Source: Oribacterium parvum ACB1 (GTDB lineage Bacteria > Bacillota > Clostridia > Lachnospirales > Lachnospiraceae). Taken from it: a DNA stretch of 64,000 bases. The notes beneath the pieces are model-generated. The model was not told the origin of the DNA. It was given only the letters and a program-made list of their open reading frames with translations, and did not search any database. The stretch's first letter is position 1, and each line of letters starts with the position of its first letter. A program made the position numbers and the translations under genes. The DNA lies in NCBI RefSeq assembly GCF_000238055.2, contig NZ_KE148312.1:2104501-2168500 (forward strand), in the 5' to 3' direction. Shown here in pieces: positions 51,687 through 60,770 of this stretch.

Positions 51687-52562
51687 ATGATTTATGGTGC
51701 ATTAGAAGCGGGCGGAACAAAGATGATTTGCGCTATTTGTAAGGAAAACGGAGAAATCATTGAACAATGCTCCATTCCTACAGTCAGCCCCGACGAAACC
51801 ATTCCGGCCATTATTGCCTATTTCAAAGATAAAGGGATAGCCGCTTTAGGTATTGCATGCTTCGGACCGATTGACCTGCATAAATCTTCCCCCACCTATG
51901 GCTATATCACCAGTACTCCTAAGGTAAAATGGCAGAATTATCCTATTTTGCCCGTTATTCAAAAGGCACTTTCCGTTCCCTGCGGTTTTGACACCGATGT
52001 AAACGGTTCCTTGCTGGGGGAAGTTTCTTACGGCGCAAGCCGCGGAATAGAAAATGCGGTTTATATTACGATAGGGACCGGGATCGGTGGAGGAGTGCTC
52101 AGTAATGGCAAGTTGCTTCACGGGATGTTGCATCCTGAACTGGGGCATATGACTATGATTCCCCACGAGAGAGATCATTTTCAAGGAATCTGTCCCTTTC
52201 ATAAGAATTGCCTGGAAGGTATGGCGTCGGGTCCTGCAATGGAAGTTCGTTACGGAAAAAAGGCCGATACCCTTTCCGAAATTCCTATGGTTTGGGAAAT
52301 GGAAGCCTACTATATCGGACAAGCTTTATGCAATATCATCCTGACTTTAAGTCCGGAGAGAATCATACTGGGAGGCGGAGTCATGCATCAGGAACAGCTC
52401 TTCCCTCTGATTCGTGCCGAAGTAAAAAAACAGCTGAATGGATATTTACAAACGGAGGAACTGAACGATATAGACCATTACATTGTTCCGGCAAGTCTGA
52501 ATGACAATCAAGGTGTACTGGGATGCCTGCAGCTGGCAATCAATGCAAAAAAAGGACTGTAA
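51687..52562 (+). CDS. ROK family sugar kinase, probable fructokinase
   Basis: The 291-residue protein has GALEAGGTKMICAI for ATP binding, TIGTGIGGGVLSNGKLLHGM (20 residues), the zinc-binding HPELGHM with CPFHKNCLEGMASGPAM, and an ILGGGVMHQ end. EAGGTK and this zinc motif are typical of ROK fructokinases rather than glucokinases. It starts with GAGGTGAATCT before the ATG. The divergent amylosucrase-like enzyme releases fructose, so a role in sucrose use is likely. ClC follows on the same strand 5 bases later. Confidence 0.9.
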   Translation: MIYGALEAGGTKMICAICKENGEIIEQCSIPTVSPDETIPAIIAYFKDKGIAALGIACFGPIDLHKSSPTYGYITSTPKVKWQNYPILPVIQKALSVPCGFDTDVNGSLLGEVSYGASRGIENAVYITIGTGIGGGVLSNGKLLHGMLHPELGHMTMIPHERDHFQGICPFHKNCLEGMASGPAMEVRYGKKADTLSEIPMVWEMEAYYIGQALCNIILTLSPERIILGGGVMHQEQLFPLIRAEVKKQLNGYLQTEELNDIDHYIVPASLNDNQGVLGCLQLAINAKKGL

Positions 52563-52567
52563 GAACC

Positions 52568-53827
52568 ATGAAGGAGCTGGAGAAAAAACTAATATCAACC
52601 TATGGAAATGGTATAAAGTGGCTTGCTATCGGACTGTTTACCGGAGGGGTAGTCGGAACGGTTTCCGCCTATTTTGCTAAAGGTATTCAGATTGTAGGAG
52701 GACTTAGAGCTGCAAACCCTAAGCTTATCGGTCTCCTTCCCTTGGCAGGTCTTATCATTGTCCTGTCCTATCGTCTCTTTTCAGTAAAAAATCCGAAGGG
52801 AACAAACCTTGTTTTGGAGTCCATTCAGAACGGGGAAACGCTCCCTTCCTATATGGCTCCTCTCATTGTTTTCGCTACTCTTATCTCCCATTTCTTCGGA
52901 GCATCCGTAGGACGAGAGGGGGCCGCTTTACAGCTGGGTTCTTCAATGGGGTCCACAATCGGAAAGTTTCTCCATATTAAAGAACAGGAAAGACGCAGAA
53001 TGATGATGTGCGGTATGAGTGCCGCTTTTTCCGGCTTATTCGGAACACCTCTTGCCGCTGCAGTTCTTTCCATGGAAATCTGTACCGTAGGACATATGTA
53101 CTATACGGCATTGTTGCCTTGCACTATTTCTGCCTTGGTCGCCCATTTCTTTGCAGAAAAAGTGGTGATGGTCAGTGAACCGGAGCTTAACTTAACTACG
53201 GTTTCAGAAATCACTTGGAAATCAGCACTGGCCTGTATTGCACTCGCTATTATTGCTTCTCTCGTCAGCATTCTTTTCATCGTAACTGCTCACAAGGTAA
53301 AAGCAATCTTTACCAAATATGTTCAGAATAATTACATTCGCATCTTCCTAAGCGGATCTATCATTGTCCTTGCTACATTACTTCTTGGAAATACCGATTA
53401 TAACGGAACCGGAATGGAAATCATCGTAAAAACAATAAGCGAACCGGGCTACAAGGTTTTTGCCCTCGCCTTTTTACTTAAGATTCTTTTTACCGCCGTA
53501 TCCTTAGGCGGTGGATATCAGGGTGGAGAAATTGTCCCTTCCCTTTTTATCGGAGCCACCTTAGGAAATGCTCTAACAGTTTTTTTACCGTTGGAACCCG
53601 GCCTTTGTGCGGCACTCGGTATGGCCTCCGTTTTTTGTGCTGTAACCAATTGTCCGCTTGCCACCTTGCTCATCTGCTTTGAGCTATTCGGCTTTCAGGC
53701 ATCTTCCTATTTTATTCTGGCAATTGCAATAAGCTATCTCTGCTCAGGAAATTACGGACTCTATCACACACAAAAAATACTCTTCTCCAAGACGGAAGAG
53801 AAAGAAATCAACGAACTGGCACATTAG
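52568..53827 (+). CDS. ClC-family chloride channel or antiporter
   Basis: I choose ATG 52568, 5 bases after the ROK stop; the frame extends to 52523 inside the ROK gene. The 419-residue membrane protein has the ClC selectivity segments GASVGREGAALQLGSSMGS (about residue 115) and GGGYQGGEIVPSLFIGATLG (about 330), the latter a GxFxP-type motif with Ile-Val-Pro. FSGLFGTPLAAAVLSMEI is the family's middle signature. The exact transported ion (chloride or fluoride) is not shown by sequence. The close spacing to the kinase suggests cotranscription only. Confidence 0.92.
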   Translation: MKELEKKLISTYGNGIKWLAIGLFTGGVVGTVSAYFAKGIQIVGGLRAANPKLIGLLPLAGLIIVLSYRLFSVKNPKGTNLVLESIQNGETLPSYMAPLIVFATLISHFFGASVGREGAALQLGSSMGSTIGKFLHIKEQERRRMMMCGMSAAFSGLFGTPLAAAVLSMEICTVGHMYYTALLPCTISALVAHFFAEKVVMVSEPELNLTTVSEITWKSALACIALAIIASLVSILFIVTAHKVKAIFTKYVQNNYIRIFLSGSIIVLATLLLGNTDYNGTGMEIIVKTISEPGYKVFALAFLLKILFTAVSLGGGYQGGEIVPSLFIGATLGNALTVFLPLEPGLCAALGMASVFCAVTNCPLATLLICFELFGFQASSYFILAIAISYLCSGNYGLYHTQKILFSKTEEKEINELAH

Positions 53828-53834
53828 AAAATGC

Positions 53835-54056
53835 TTAAGACTTCGTGATTTTTTTTACAAAGCTCACATCATCGGGAAGAACACGCATATTGCTGACCTT
53901 TTCTTCTTCTCCTGGTCGCATGATTTTCAGTTCCAAAATACTCCCTTCCGGAAGTCCCTTAGAAAATTCCGTAGCCAAAAATTTAGCCACCTTCGGGTGG
54001 TTCTTTTTAAATGTTTCAAGGTCTCTTGCAAATTGCATCATTTCTATCGGATTCAT
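53835..54056 (-). CDS. Small cytosolic protein of unknown function
   Basis: The 73-residue product has a helical N-terminal half (MMQFARDLETFKKNHPKVAK, 20 residues) and a short beta-rich C-terminal half (SILELKIMRPGEEEKVSNMR). It has no membrane segment. The amino-acid composition and charge pattern look like a real folded protein, and an A/G-rich sequence (GAGGACGGGAAG) lies before the ATG. It converges with ClC. I do not recognise a family. Confidence 0.65.
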   Translation of the reverse strand: MNPIEMMQFARDLETFKKNHPKVAKFLATEFSKGLPEGSILELKIMRPGEEEKVSNMRVLPDDVSFVKKITKS

Positions 54057-54313
54057 CTTCCCGTCCTCTCTCTATACCGAAAATATATTCTATATATTAT
54101 TTTTTTCGAAAGCTTTTAAATATCATTCCGTTTGATTATAGCTTATAAGATGAAAAAATAAAATGAATTATCCGGCTATATTCATCTTCTCCTATTCCTA
54201 TTCATCTACAAACCGGAATATTCCCTTTGATCCTGATTTTATGCTATACTGTTTTGGTTTTAGAATGAACTGCTGGAGTTTTCTTCGGCTAAAACATTTA
54301 CCAAGGAAATACT

Positions 54314-55462
54314 ATGTCGAAAATAAGAGAAATCAGCCCCGAAGAATGGGAAAAAGAAGAATATAAGAATTTTACCGCAATTGATATCCGTGATGAAGCG
54401 GAATATGAACTGGGACATATAGATAATGCACTATGGATGTCTATCTCTGATTTACTTCGTGAAGACAGAGCCTTGGATAAGTCCAAGGCCTATTTGCTCT
54501 ACTGCAAATACGGAACCATCTCCAGAGAGCTCGGAGAAAGACTTCTGGATGAAGGATACCGGGTAGCGAACTTAAGCGGAGGCTACGGGCAGTACATTCT
54601 TATGAAGATTAAATCAGCCTCGGAAAACGAACGTAGAGAGGAAATCGAAAAGAGCCTTCGTAAAAAATTTAAAAAATCTGTTTTTACGCCCTTCGCAAAG
54701 GCTATCAATGATTTTGCATTGATACAAGAGGGAGACAATATCTGTGTCTGTATCTCCGGCGGAAAAGACTCCATGATTATGGCAAAACTCTTCCAGGAAT
54801 TAAAAAGACACAATAAATTTCCCTTTAGCGTGCAATTCCTCTGCATGGACCCCGGCTATAACGAATATAACCGGAAAATCATTGAAGAGAACGCAAAGCT
54901 TCTCGGTATTCCCCTTCAATTTTTTGAAAGTGATATCTTTGAGTCCGTCTTTGAAATCGAGTCCTCTCCCTGCTACGTCTGTGCAAGAATGAGGAGAGGC
55001 CACCTATATTCGAAGGCAAAGGAACTGGGCTGTAACAAGATTGCCCTCGGGCATCATTTTGATGATGTGATCGAAACCGTACTTATGGGTATGCTTTACA
55101 GTGGACAATTCCAAGCTATGATGCCGAAACTGCACTCCACGAACTTTCCGGGCATGGAGCTTATCCGCCCCCTCTACTATGTGCGTGAGGACGATATCAA
55201 GCATTGGCGAGACTATAATAAACTGAATTTTATCCAATGTGCCTGCAAGTTTACGGAGACTTGTTCTACCTGTCATACGGACGGAACCACAAGCTCTAAA
55301 CGCTTAGAAACAAAGAAATTGATTGCTGAGCTGAAAAAGACCAATCCCTTTATTGAAAAAAATATCTTCCGGTCTACCGAAAATGTTTCCAAGCAGACTA
55401 TTCTCGGGCTAAAGGATAAGGGGGTAAAGCACTCCTTCCTGGAGTGGTATGATGAGGAATAA
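54314..55462 (+). CDS. Rhodanese-TtcA fusion (tRNA thiolation ATPase)
   Basis: Residues 1-95 are a rhodanese domain with AIDIRDEAEYELGHI and the active Cys64 in LLYCKYGT. Residues about 120-382 are a TtcA-type PP-loop enzyme: SGGKDSM (148-154), CYVCARMRRG (the CxxC pair), GHHFDDVIETVLMGMLYSGQ (20 residues) and a second Cys cluster CACKFTETC. TtcA makes 2-thiocytidine in tRNA from a persulfide donor. The fusion provides its own sulfur carrier. It converges with the nucleoside kinase gene. The exact tRNA base is an inference. Confidence 0.9.
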   Translation: MSKIREISPEEWEKEEYKNFTAIDIRDEAEYELGHIDNALWMSISDLLREDRALDKSKAYLLYCKYGTISRELGERLLDEGYRVANLSGGYGQYILMKIKSASENERREEIEKSLRKKFKKSVFTPFAKAINDFALIQEGDNICVCISGGKDSMIMAKLFQELKRHNKFPFSVQFLCMDPGYNEYNRKIIEENAKLLGIPLQFFESDIFESVFEIESSPCYVCARMRRGHLYSKAKELGCNKIALGHHFDDVIETVLMGMLYSGQFQAMMPKLHSTNFPGMELIRPLYYVREDDIKHWRDYNKLNFIQCACKFTETCSTCHTDGTTSSKRLETKKLIAELKKTNPFIEKNIFRSTENVSKQTILGLKDKGVKHSFLEWYDEE

Positions 55463-55475
55463 GAGTATATTCCTC
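55454..55475. terminator. Hairpin between the convergent ttcA-like and kinase genes
   Basis: GAGGAATA (55454-55461) pairs with TATTCCTC (55468-55475). The plus-strand stop codon lies in the stem, which is followed by TTCTT. It may end transcription from either side. Confidence 0.45.
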
Positions 55476-55478
55476 TTC

Positions 55479-57134
55479 TTATCCTACATGCAAGCACGAA
55501 CCACCGATAAACTCTCGAAGTATGGAGTTTTGCGGTATGGACTCCGGACTGAGCGCCAAAACATAGTCCAAGAACTTTAAGAGTCGCTTTGCCTCCTGAT
55601 AGTTGGGACTGTCTTCCGCAATTTGAAACAAAAGAGGTTCCGCAAAGACCTTCAAGACCGGAAGCTCATAAATCAAAGCGGAATTCACCATCACATCCGC
55701 CTTTTCCTGATAGGGGAAAATGTTCTTGTCCTCTCCCCTGCGTACACTTTTCCAAATAGAAATGGTATCCTCTGCGGAATATCCGCGTGTTCGGTTATCC
55801 CGAACCATACGGCGAAGAAGCCTTACATCCGTAGTCGGAATGCGGTTGTGTTCATCGATATTTAAAGGTGTCAGTGCGGAAATATAGATACGATACTTAC
55901 TGTCCTCCGGAAGGGATGCGGACATCTGATCATTTAAACAGTGAATTCCTTCAATGACAAGGATATCCTCTTTTCCAAGGCTTAGATAATCTCCCTTATA
56001 TTCTCGCTTTCCGCTAAAGAAATTGTAACGCGGCAGCTCTACCCTCTTTCCGGACAGAAGCCCGAGCATATCTTCATTAAATTGTGGAAGGTCTACATTT
56101 TCAATGGACTCGAAGTCATAATTTCCTTCTTCATCTCTGGGAGCCTGATCTCTACCTCTAAAGTAGTTATCGACTGAAATGGCATGCGGTTTTTTCCCAA
56201 GTGCAGAAAGCTGAATACTTAAGCGCTTGGCAAAGCTGGTCTTTCCCGAAGAAGACGGTCCGGCAATTAAAACCAGACGTTTTTTCTTTTTTACAATTTC
56301 CATTGCCATATTTCCGATTTGCTTTTCAAAAAAAGCTTCTTGCATGAGAATCAGGGAGTCCGGATCTCCGGAAACAATTTTCTGATTCAGTGCCCCGATA
56401 TTCTTTATCCCTACTTCCGTTGCCCACTTGGAAGAGGACTTCTGCACCTGATAGAGCTTATCCATCGGACGAAATTCAGCCAATTCTCCGGGATTATCCT
56501 CCTTTGGAAGTAGCAAAATAAATCCATTTCCATAAGGAAACAAATCAAATTTTGTAATATAGCTTGTATTCAGAAGCATATAGCCGTAGAAATAGTCCTG
56601 AAAATTGCCTAAAGAATAGATGTTCACCCTGCTGGTCATACGGAAGCGGAAGAGCTGCTCCTTGGAATGCATTCCGAGACGATGGAAAAGCTTCCGTGCC
56701 TCTTCGGTCGAAACATTTCTCTTCATTATAGGCATTTCCGCCTTAACATAGTCCTGCATGGTGGATTTCACTTTGGATAGCAATTCCGTCGTAAGCTTCT
56801 GCTCGCCAGAAATATAGCCGTAAAATCCGCCGCCAAGTGTGTAATCAATCGTTACATTAAAGCCCTTCACTCCTTTACAGTGATGAAAAAAAGCCTTTAA
56901 AAGCATAAAAACAGCGGAACGCTGATAGCTCTGTAAACCGATGCGATTTTGGATTGTTATCCATTCAATCTCGCAGTCCTCTTCCGGCACCTTCTTATGC
57001 AGCTCATATATCTTACTTCCCACCTTGGCTAAAAGTAACGGATACTTTTCCTGATCCGAAAAAAGAGGCACTATGTCTTGAAATCGGCTCCCCTTTTCCA
57101 CTTCGATGCTTTTCCCCTTTGATGTCACCTTCAT
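55479..57134 (-). CDS. Nucleoside kinase with TGS-like and uridine kinase domains
   Basis: The 551-residue protein begins with a TGS-like region (MKVTSKGKSIEVEKGSRFQD) and a segment like the second additional domain of threonyl-tRNA synthetase (FFHHCKGVKGFN, FHRLGM), then a uridine kinase/phosphoribulokinase domain from about residue 285: VLIAGPSSSGKTSFAKRLSI (P-loop), SVDNYFRGRDQAPRDEEGNY, DILVIEGIHCLND and RRMVRDNRTRGYS. This architecture is common in Clostridia and Thermotogae and is annotated nucleoside kinase. The ATG follows AAAGGAGAGCAGT. The substrate base is not shown. Confidence 0.92.
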   Translation of the reverse strand: MKVTSKGKSIEVEKGSRFQDIVPLFSDQEKYPLLLAKVGSKIYELHKKVPEEDCEIEWITIQNRIGLQSYQRSAVFMLLKAFFHHCKGVKGFNVTIDYTLGGGFYGYISGEQKLTTELLSKVKSTMQDYVKAEMPIMKRNVSTEEARKLFHRLGMHSKEQLFRFRMTSRVNIYSLGNFQDYFYGYMLLNTSYITKFDLFPYGNGFILLLPKEDNPGELAEFRPMDKLYQVQKSSSKWATEVGIKNIGALNQKIVSGDPDSLILMQEAFFEKQIGNMAMEIVKKKKRLVLIAGPSSSGKTSFAKRLSIQLSALGKKPHAISVDNYFRGRDQAPRDEEGNYDFESIENVDLPQFNEDMLGLLSGKRVELPRYNFFSGKREYKGDYLSLGKEDILVIEGIHCLNDQMSASLPEDSKYRIYISALTPLNIDEHNRIPTTDVRLLRRMVRDNRTRGYSAEDTISIWKSVRRGEDKNIFPYQEKADVMVNSALIYELPVLKVFAEPLLFQIAEDSPNYQEAKRLLKFLDYVLALSPESIPQNSILREFIGGSCLHVG

Positions 57135-57220
57135 ACTGCTCTCCTTTCTATTTCTTTCCGCTTACTATTTTCATTGCATTACCGTATTTTTATATTGTAT
57201 AGACATACTATCGGCTAATC

Positions 57221-58006
57221 TTAGCATATTTTTCCCGGAAATCGAATTTCTTCTTCCACAATCTCTATCTCCGGAAAATGTCGGCGAATTAAATCGCTCA
57301 TATAAGAAACAAAGAAATGCTCCAAGCCGTAATGCCCTGCATTGATTAGGCTTAATCCCTTTTCCATGCTGTCAACCGCATCATGATGTCCGAAATCCCC
57401 GCTGATATAGGCATCCACGTCAGAAGGTAGGGAGGGCAAAAAACTTTTTCCGGAACCCGGACAGACTGCAATCTTCCGGATTGTCCTTCCGCTGTCAAAA
57501 TACTCGATATAGGGTAAGGCACATTTTTCCTTCACGTATCTTGCAAGATCCGCACAGGAAAGCGACCTATCCAAATGTGTATAAAAGCCGATTCCCTGCT
57601 CTTCTCCGTCCATCGTGGAGGGTACAGCCTCCATAACGCCCTCTTTCTTCCATTCAAGTATTTCCGCAACAAGATCCGCCATTCCTCTTTTTACACTGTC
57701 AAAATTTGTGTGCATAGAAAAAACCGATATCCCATTCTCAATCAGAGTAATGATTTTATTTCCCTGCAAATCCTCCCCCGTCACAGCCTTTATTCCTTTA
57801 AAAATAAAGGGGTGGTGACTAAGAATAAAATCACAGCCTTCTTCTATTGCTTTTTTCACAGCAAAACTGTCTACGTCAAGACAGAGATAAACTCTTCTTA
57901 CTTCGCCCTCTCTCTTTCCAAGGAGAAGGCCTACATTGTCCCAATCTTCTGCAAGATTTTTCGGAGCAAGTTCCTCTAAAAATTGGATCAATCCCTCTTT
58001 TTGCAT
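57221..58006 (-). CDS. Nif3-like dinuclear metal-centre protein
   Basis: The 261-residue protein fits the Nif3/YqfO family: FLEELAPKNLAEDWDNVGLL (20 residues), ILSHHPFIFKG with metal-binding His, VFSMHTNFDS, and GDFGHHDAVDSMEKGL at the C-terminus. The biochemical role is debated; some members act as GTP cyclohydrolase-like enzymes. I choose ATG 58006 because AGGGAG precedes it; TTG 58033 overlapping the trmK stop is the alternative. It follows trmK as in most Firmicutes. Confidence 0.93.
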   Translation of the reverse strand: MQKEGLIQFLEELAPKNLAEDWDNVGLLLGKREGEVRRVYLCLDVDSFAVKKAIEEGCDFILSHHPFIFKGIKAVTGEDLQGNKIITLIENGISVFSMHTNFDSVKRGMADLVAEILEWKKEGVMEAVPSTMDGEEQGIGFYTHLDRSLSCADLARYVKEKCALPYIEYFDSGRTIRKIAVCPGSGKSFLPSLPSDVDAYISGDFGHHDAVDSMEKGLSLINAGHYGLEHFFVSYMSDLIRRHFPEIEIVEEEIRFPGKIC

Positions 58007-58029
58007 TTTTCTCCCTCTATATATCCGAT

Positions 58030-58773
58030 TCAAGTCTTATTCCGTGGTGTTCTGTAATACAGTAAAGCCTTATTAACCAGCTCCAACTTCTCTTTGACTT
58101 CTTTTATCTGTTTCTTTTCCAATATCTCCTTATATTGCTTCTCTTCCTTTTCCAGCATTCGCTTTAGTACCGGATCTTTCTCTTGTAAAGGAAGCCAGCC
58201 ATATTCCCATTCTACAGCCGTTCTACAGAACTCCTTTTTGTCTTCCTTTTTTTTCAGTTCGTTTTCCCGTTCTTCTTGTTTTTCTTCCTGTTCTATTTCT
58301 TGACTCTCAGGAGATTGTTTTTTCCTTGCAAGAAAAAGTCTGTAAAATTTTCCTCCTTCTTCCAGATATTCTTCCTTTACAATCTTCATTCTATCGAAAA
58401 GAAAACGACGAAATTTTGCAAAGTCGGATTGGGGGGAAAGTACGGCAAAAGAAAACTCCTCTATCCGATTTTCCAAGATTTCCGTCATGAGGGGACCGCC
58501 CATGCCGGAAATCAGGACAGATTCTGCCTCAAACGACTTTATGGGTTCTAAGCCGTCTCCGAGTCTACATTCTATCCTGTCCGTAAGACCTTCACGCAAA
58601 ATATTTTTTTTAGCACTTTCCAGTGGAGCTTGTCCTATATCGCAGGCAATGATTTTCTCCGCCTTTCCGGCCTTTGCAAGAAGAATGGAAGTATAGCCAT
58701 GATCACACCCGATATCTGCGACAGAACGTGCTCCGGGAAACAATTCTACCAGTTTTTCTATTCGTTTACTCAA
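58030..58773 (-). CDS. trmK: tRNA (adenine-N1)-methyltransferase TrmK
   Basis: TrmK methylates A22 in tRNA. The 247 residues show the SAM-binding motif VADIGCDHGYTSILLAKAG, IACDIGQAPL, then CRLGDGLEPIK and LISGMGGPLMTEILEN. A highly charged coiled-coil-like insert with Glu/Lys/Gln runs occupies about residues 170-195 and a second charged helix ends the protein. The start is TTG at 58773 after GGAGG. The usual upstream gene in Firmicutes is rpoD; here a 180-base repeat-rich gap separates trmK from dnaG instead. Confidence 0.93.
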   Translation of the reverse strand: MSKRIEKLVELFPGARSVADIGCDHGYTSILLAKAGKAEKIIACDIGQAPLESAKKNILREGLTDRIECRLGDGLEPIKSFEAESVLISGMGGPLMTEILENRIEEFSFAVLSPQSDFAKFRRFLFDRMKIVKEEYLEEGGKFYRLFLARKKQSPESQEIEQEEKQEERENELKKKEDKKEFCRTAVEWEYGWLPLQEKDPVLKRMLEKEEKQYKEILEKKQIKEVKEKLELVNKALLYYRTPRNKT

Positions 58774-58804
58774 AGCCCCTCCGTATACATATTCTTTTCT
58801 ACAT

Positions 58805-58895
58805 GCTTTTTATATGTTTTTCTTTTTGTTTTTCTTTTTGTTTTTCTTTTTGTTTTTCTATTTGGTTTTCTTTCTGGTTTTCTATTTGGTTTTTT
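58805..58895. repeat. 12-bp TTTTTCTTTTTG repeats between dnaG and trmK
   Basis: About four close copies of TTTTTCTTTTTG are followed by degenerate ones (TTTCTATTTGG type) on the plus strand. They fill the gap where rpoD would be expected. On the minus strand they are A-rich and lie in the probable dnaG-trmK mRNA. Confidence 0.85.
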
Positions 58896-58952
58896 TGCCT
58901 TAATATCCTATTTCTTTGTCTTTTTTTATTTTTCACATACTGGAAATTGCAT

Positions 58953-60686
58953 CTATAGCGAAAAATGCTCCCACTTATCCCGTTCTTTAAAGCAATGGGA
59001 TAACCCTTCCGCATCTGTTACTTCCTTGATTTCCTTTTCTATCTTCTGCAATTTTAACTGGCGAATATAGTCGGATAAAAGCTTTTTTTCCTCATCCTTT
59101 TCCAAATCCATGTGATACAAGTCTCCATGATACAGTTTCACAAGCTTTTGGTATTTTTCTTCTTCATTTTGATAGCTGTCCAAAATTGCCTTTGCGGACA
59201 GCCCGGATAAAAGCTTAAGATAGATTTCCTTTGCAAAGTCTCCTTGAAAATCTACTTCTTCTATATATTTTTTTGCCAAATCGACAAATTCATTTCTTTG
59301 CATCAAAACGGAAAGAAATTCTTCTTCTAACGGAGAATTCCATCTTTCTTCCCTCTTTTTTTCCTGTCTACCCGCATTTTTCCGTAAGCCAAAGGAAAGT
59401 TGCGTCTTTTCTTCTTCTTTATCCACAAGGTGTTGCAGATTTTCCGCCTTCAGCATCTGTTCTCTGGCTACCGCCTTCAGATAATTTTCTCGCTCTACCG
59501 GGTCGGAAAAACTTGTTCTTAAAAGCTCGGCAATGCTTTCCATGTATTTCTGCATTCCTGCGGGATCATGGAGGTCAAACTCGGTCTTCTTCTCTTCCAC
59601 TTCCCAAAGAAAGGCATTCTTTGCTTCCTCAATTCGCTTTTCAAAGGCTTCCTTTCCTTCCGCCTTTAAAAACTCATCCGGATCCTTATAGGGACTTAAG
59701 CGAATAACCTTCCCCTCCAATTTCTTTTCCCGCAAAATAGAAATCGCTCTTTTACAGGCCTTCTTTCCCGCACCGTCACTGTCAAAGCAGAGGTAGATAA
59801 GGGAATTAAAGCGTTTCATAAGATCCGCCTGCTGTTCCGTAAATGCCGTTCCAAGAGCTGCTACCGCCTCCGGAAATCCCCATTGATGCAGGGAAATCAC
59901 ATCCATATAGCCTTCGCAGAGAATAAAATAATTTGCTCTGGATTTTCTCGAAAAATTAAGGGCAAAAAGGTTTCTGGACTTCTCGAAAAGCTTGGTTTCC
60001 GGAGAGTTTAAATACTTGGGTTCCCCGTCTCCCATCACTCTTCCTCCAAAGCCGATAACCCGATTATGTAAATCCATAATGGGGAAGATCAGACGATTGA
60101 AGAATTTATCATAGACTCCATTTTCCTTAAAGCTGAATAATCCTGATTCCTGTAAAACTTGGTCCTTAAAGCCCAAGGACTTACAATATTGATAGAGACT
60201 GTCTCTTTCCTTTCCGGCATAACCTAAGCCAAAGTGCGTAATACTTTCACCGCTCAGCTTTCTTTTTGCGCAATAAGCAAGTCCCTGCTTACCTTTTTCA
60301 CTGCGAAGTTGCTTTACATAAAACAGTGCCGCCTGCTTATTAATCTCCAGTATCTTGTAGCGAAGATCCTCTTCACCCTTATCTCTTTTTTCTTCCTTCG
60401 GAAGTGTAATATTTGCCCGCTCTGCAAGCTCCTCTAAAGCCTCCACAAAGCTTAAGTTCTCATATTCCATCAAAAAGCGGATACTGTCTCCCGCCTTGCC
60501 GCAACCGAAGCAGTAGAAAATTTGCTTTCCGGGAGAGACGGAAAAGGAAGCCGTTTTTTCTCCATGGAAAGGACAGAGACCGAAGTAGCTCGATCCCTTT
60601 TTCTTCAGGTGAACATATTGTCCAACTAAGTCTACTATATCCGTTTTTTGACGAACTTCCTCGACAATATCCTCTCCGTAATACAT
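58953..60686 (-). CDS. dnaG: DNA primase
   Basis: DnaG makes RNA primers at the replication fork. I choose ATG 60686, which follows GAAGGAG and gives the family start MYYGEDIVEEVRQKTDIVDL. The zinc ribbon is CPFHGEKTASF followed by FYCFGCGKAGD, the TOPRIM domain starts at about residue 255 with ILCEGYMDVISLHQ and has CFDSDGAGKKA, and a 180-residue helicase-binding C-domain ends the protein. The 577-residue length is normal. dgt lies upstream, trmK downstream; the usual rpoD is absent. Confidence 0.97.
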   Translation of the reverse strand: MYYGEDIVEEVRQKTDIVDLVGQYVHLKKKGSSYFGLCPFHGEKTASFSVSPGKQIFYCFGCGKAGDSIRFLMEYENLSFVEALEELAERANITLPKEEKRDKGEEDLRYKILEINKQAALFYVKQLRSEKGKQGLAYCAKRKLSGESITHFGLGYAGKERDSLYQYCKSLGFKDQVLQESGLFSFKENGVYDKFFNRLIFPIMDLHNRVIGFGGRVMGDGEPKYLNSPETKLFEKSRNLFALNFSRKSRANYFILCEGYMDVISLHQWGFPEAVAALGTAFTEQQADLMKRFNSLIYLCFDSDGAGKKACKRAISILREKKLEGKVIRLSPYKDPDEFLKAEGKEAFEKRIEEAKNAFLWEVEEKKTEFDLHDPAGMQKYMESIAELLRTSFSDPVERENYLKAVAREQMLKAENLQHLVDKEEEKTQLSFGLRKNAGRQEKKREERWNSPLEEEFLSVLMQRNEFVDLAKKYIEEVDFQGDFAKEIYLKLLSGLSAKAILDSYQNEEEKYQKLVKLYHGDLYHMDLEKDEEKKLLSDYIRQLKLQKIEKEIKEVTDAEGLSHCFKERDKWEHFSL

Positions 60687-60770
60687 GAATGCTCCTTCAA
60701 AAGCTACACCAAGTCCCAACCGCAAAAGCCTATTTTTCTTATGCGTAAAAAATCCATTTATTCTTTAAAC

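Noticed and set aside
58805-58895. CRISPR array
   Set aside because: The repeat units are 12 bases, contiguous and without spacers; no cas genes are in the window.
58799-59014. 71-residue frame rich in Lys/Gln/Glu across the dnaG end
   Set aside because: It is produced by the 12-bp repeat tract and overlaps the dnaG 3' end; no ribosome site was seen.
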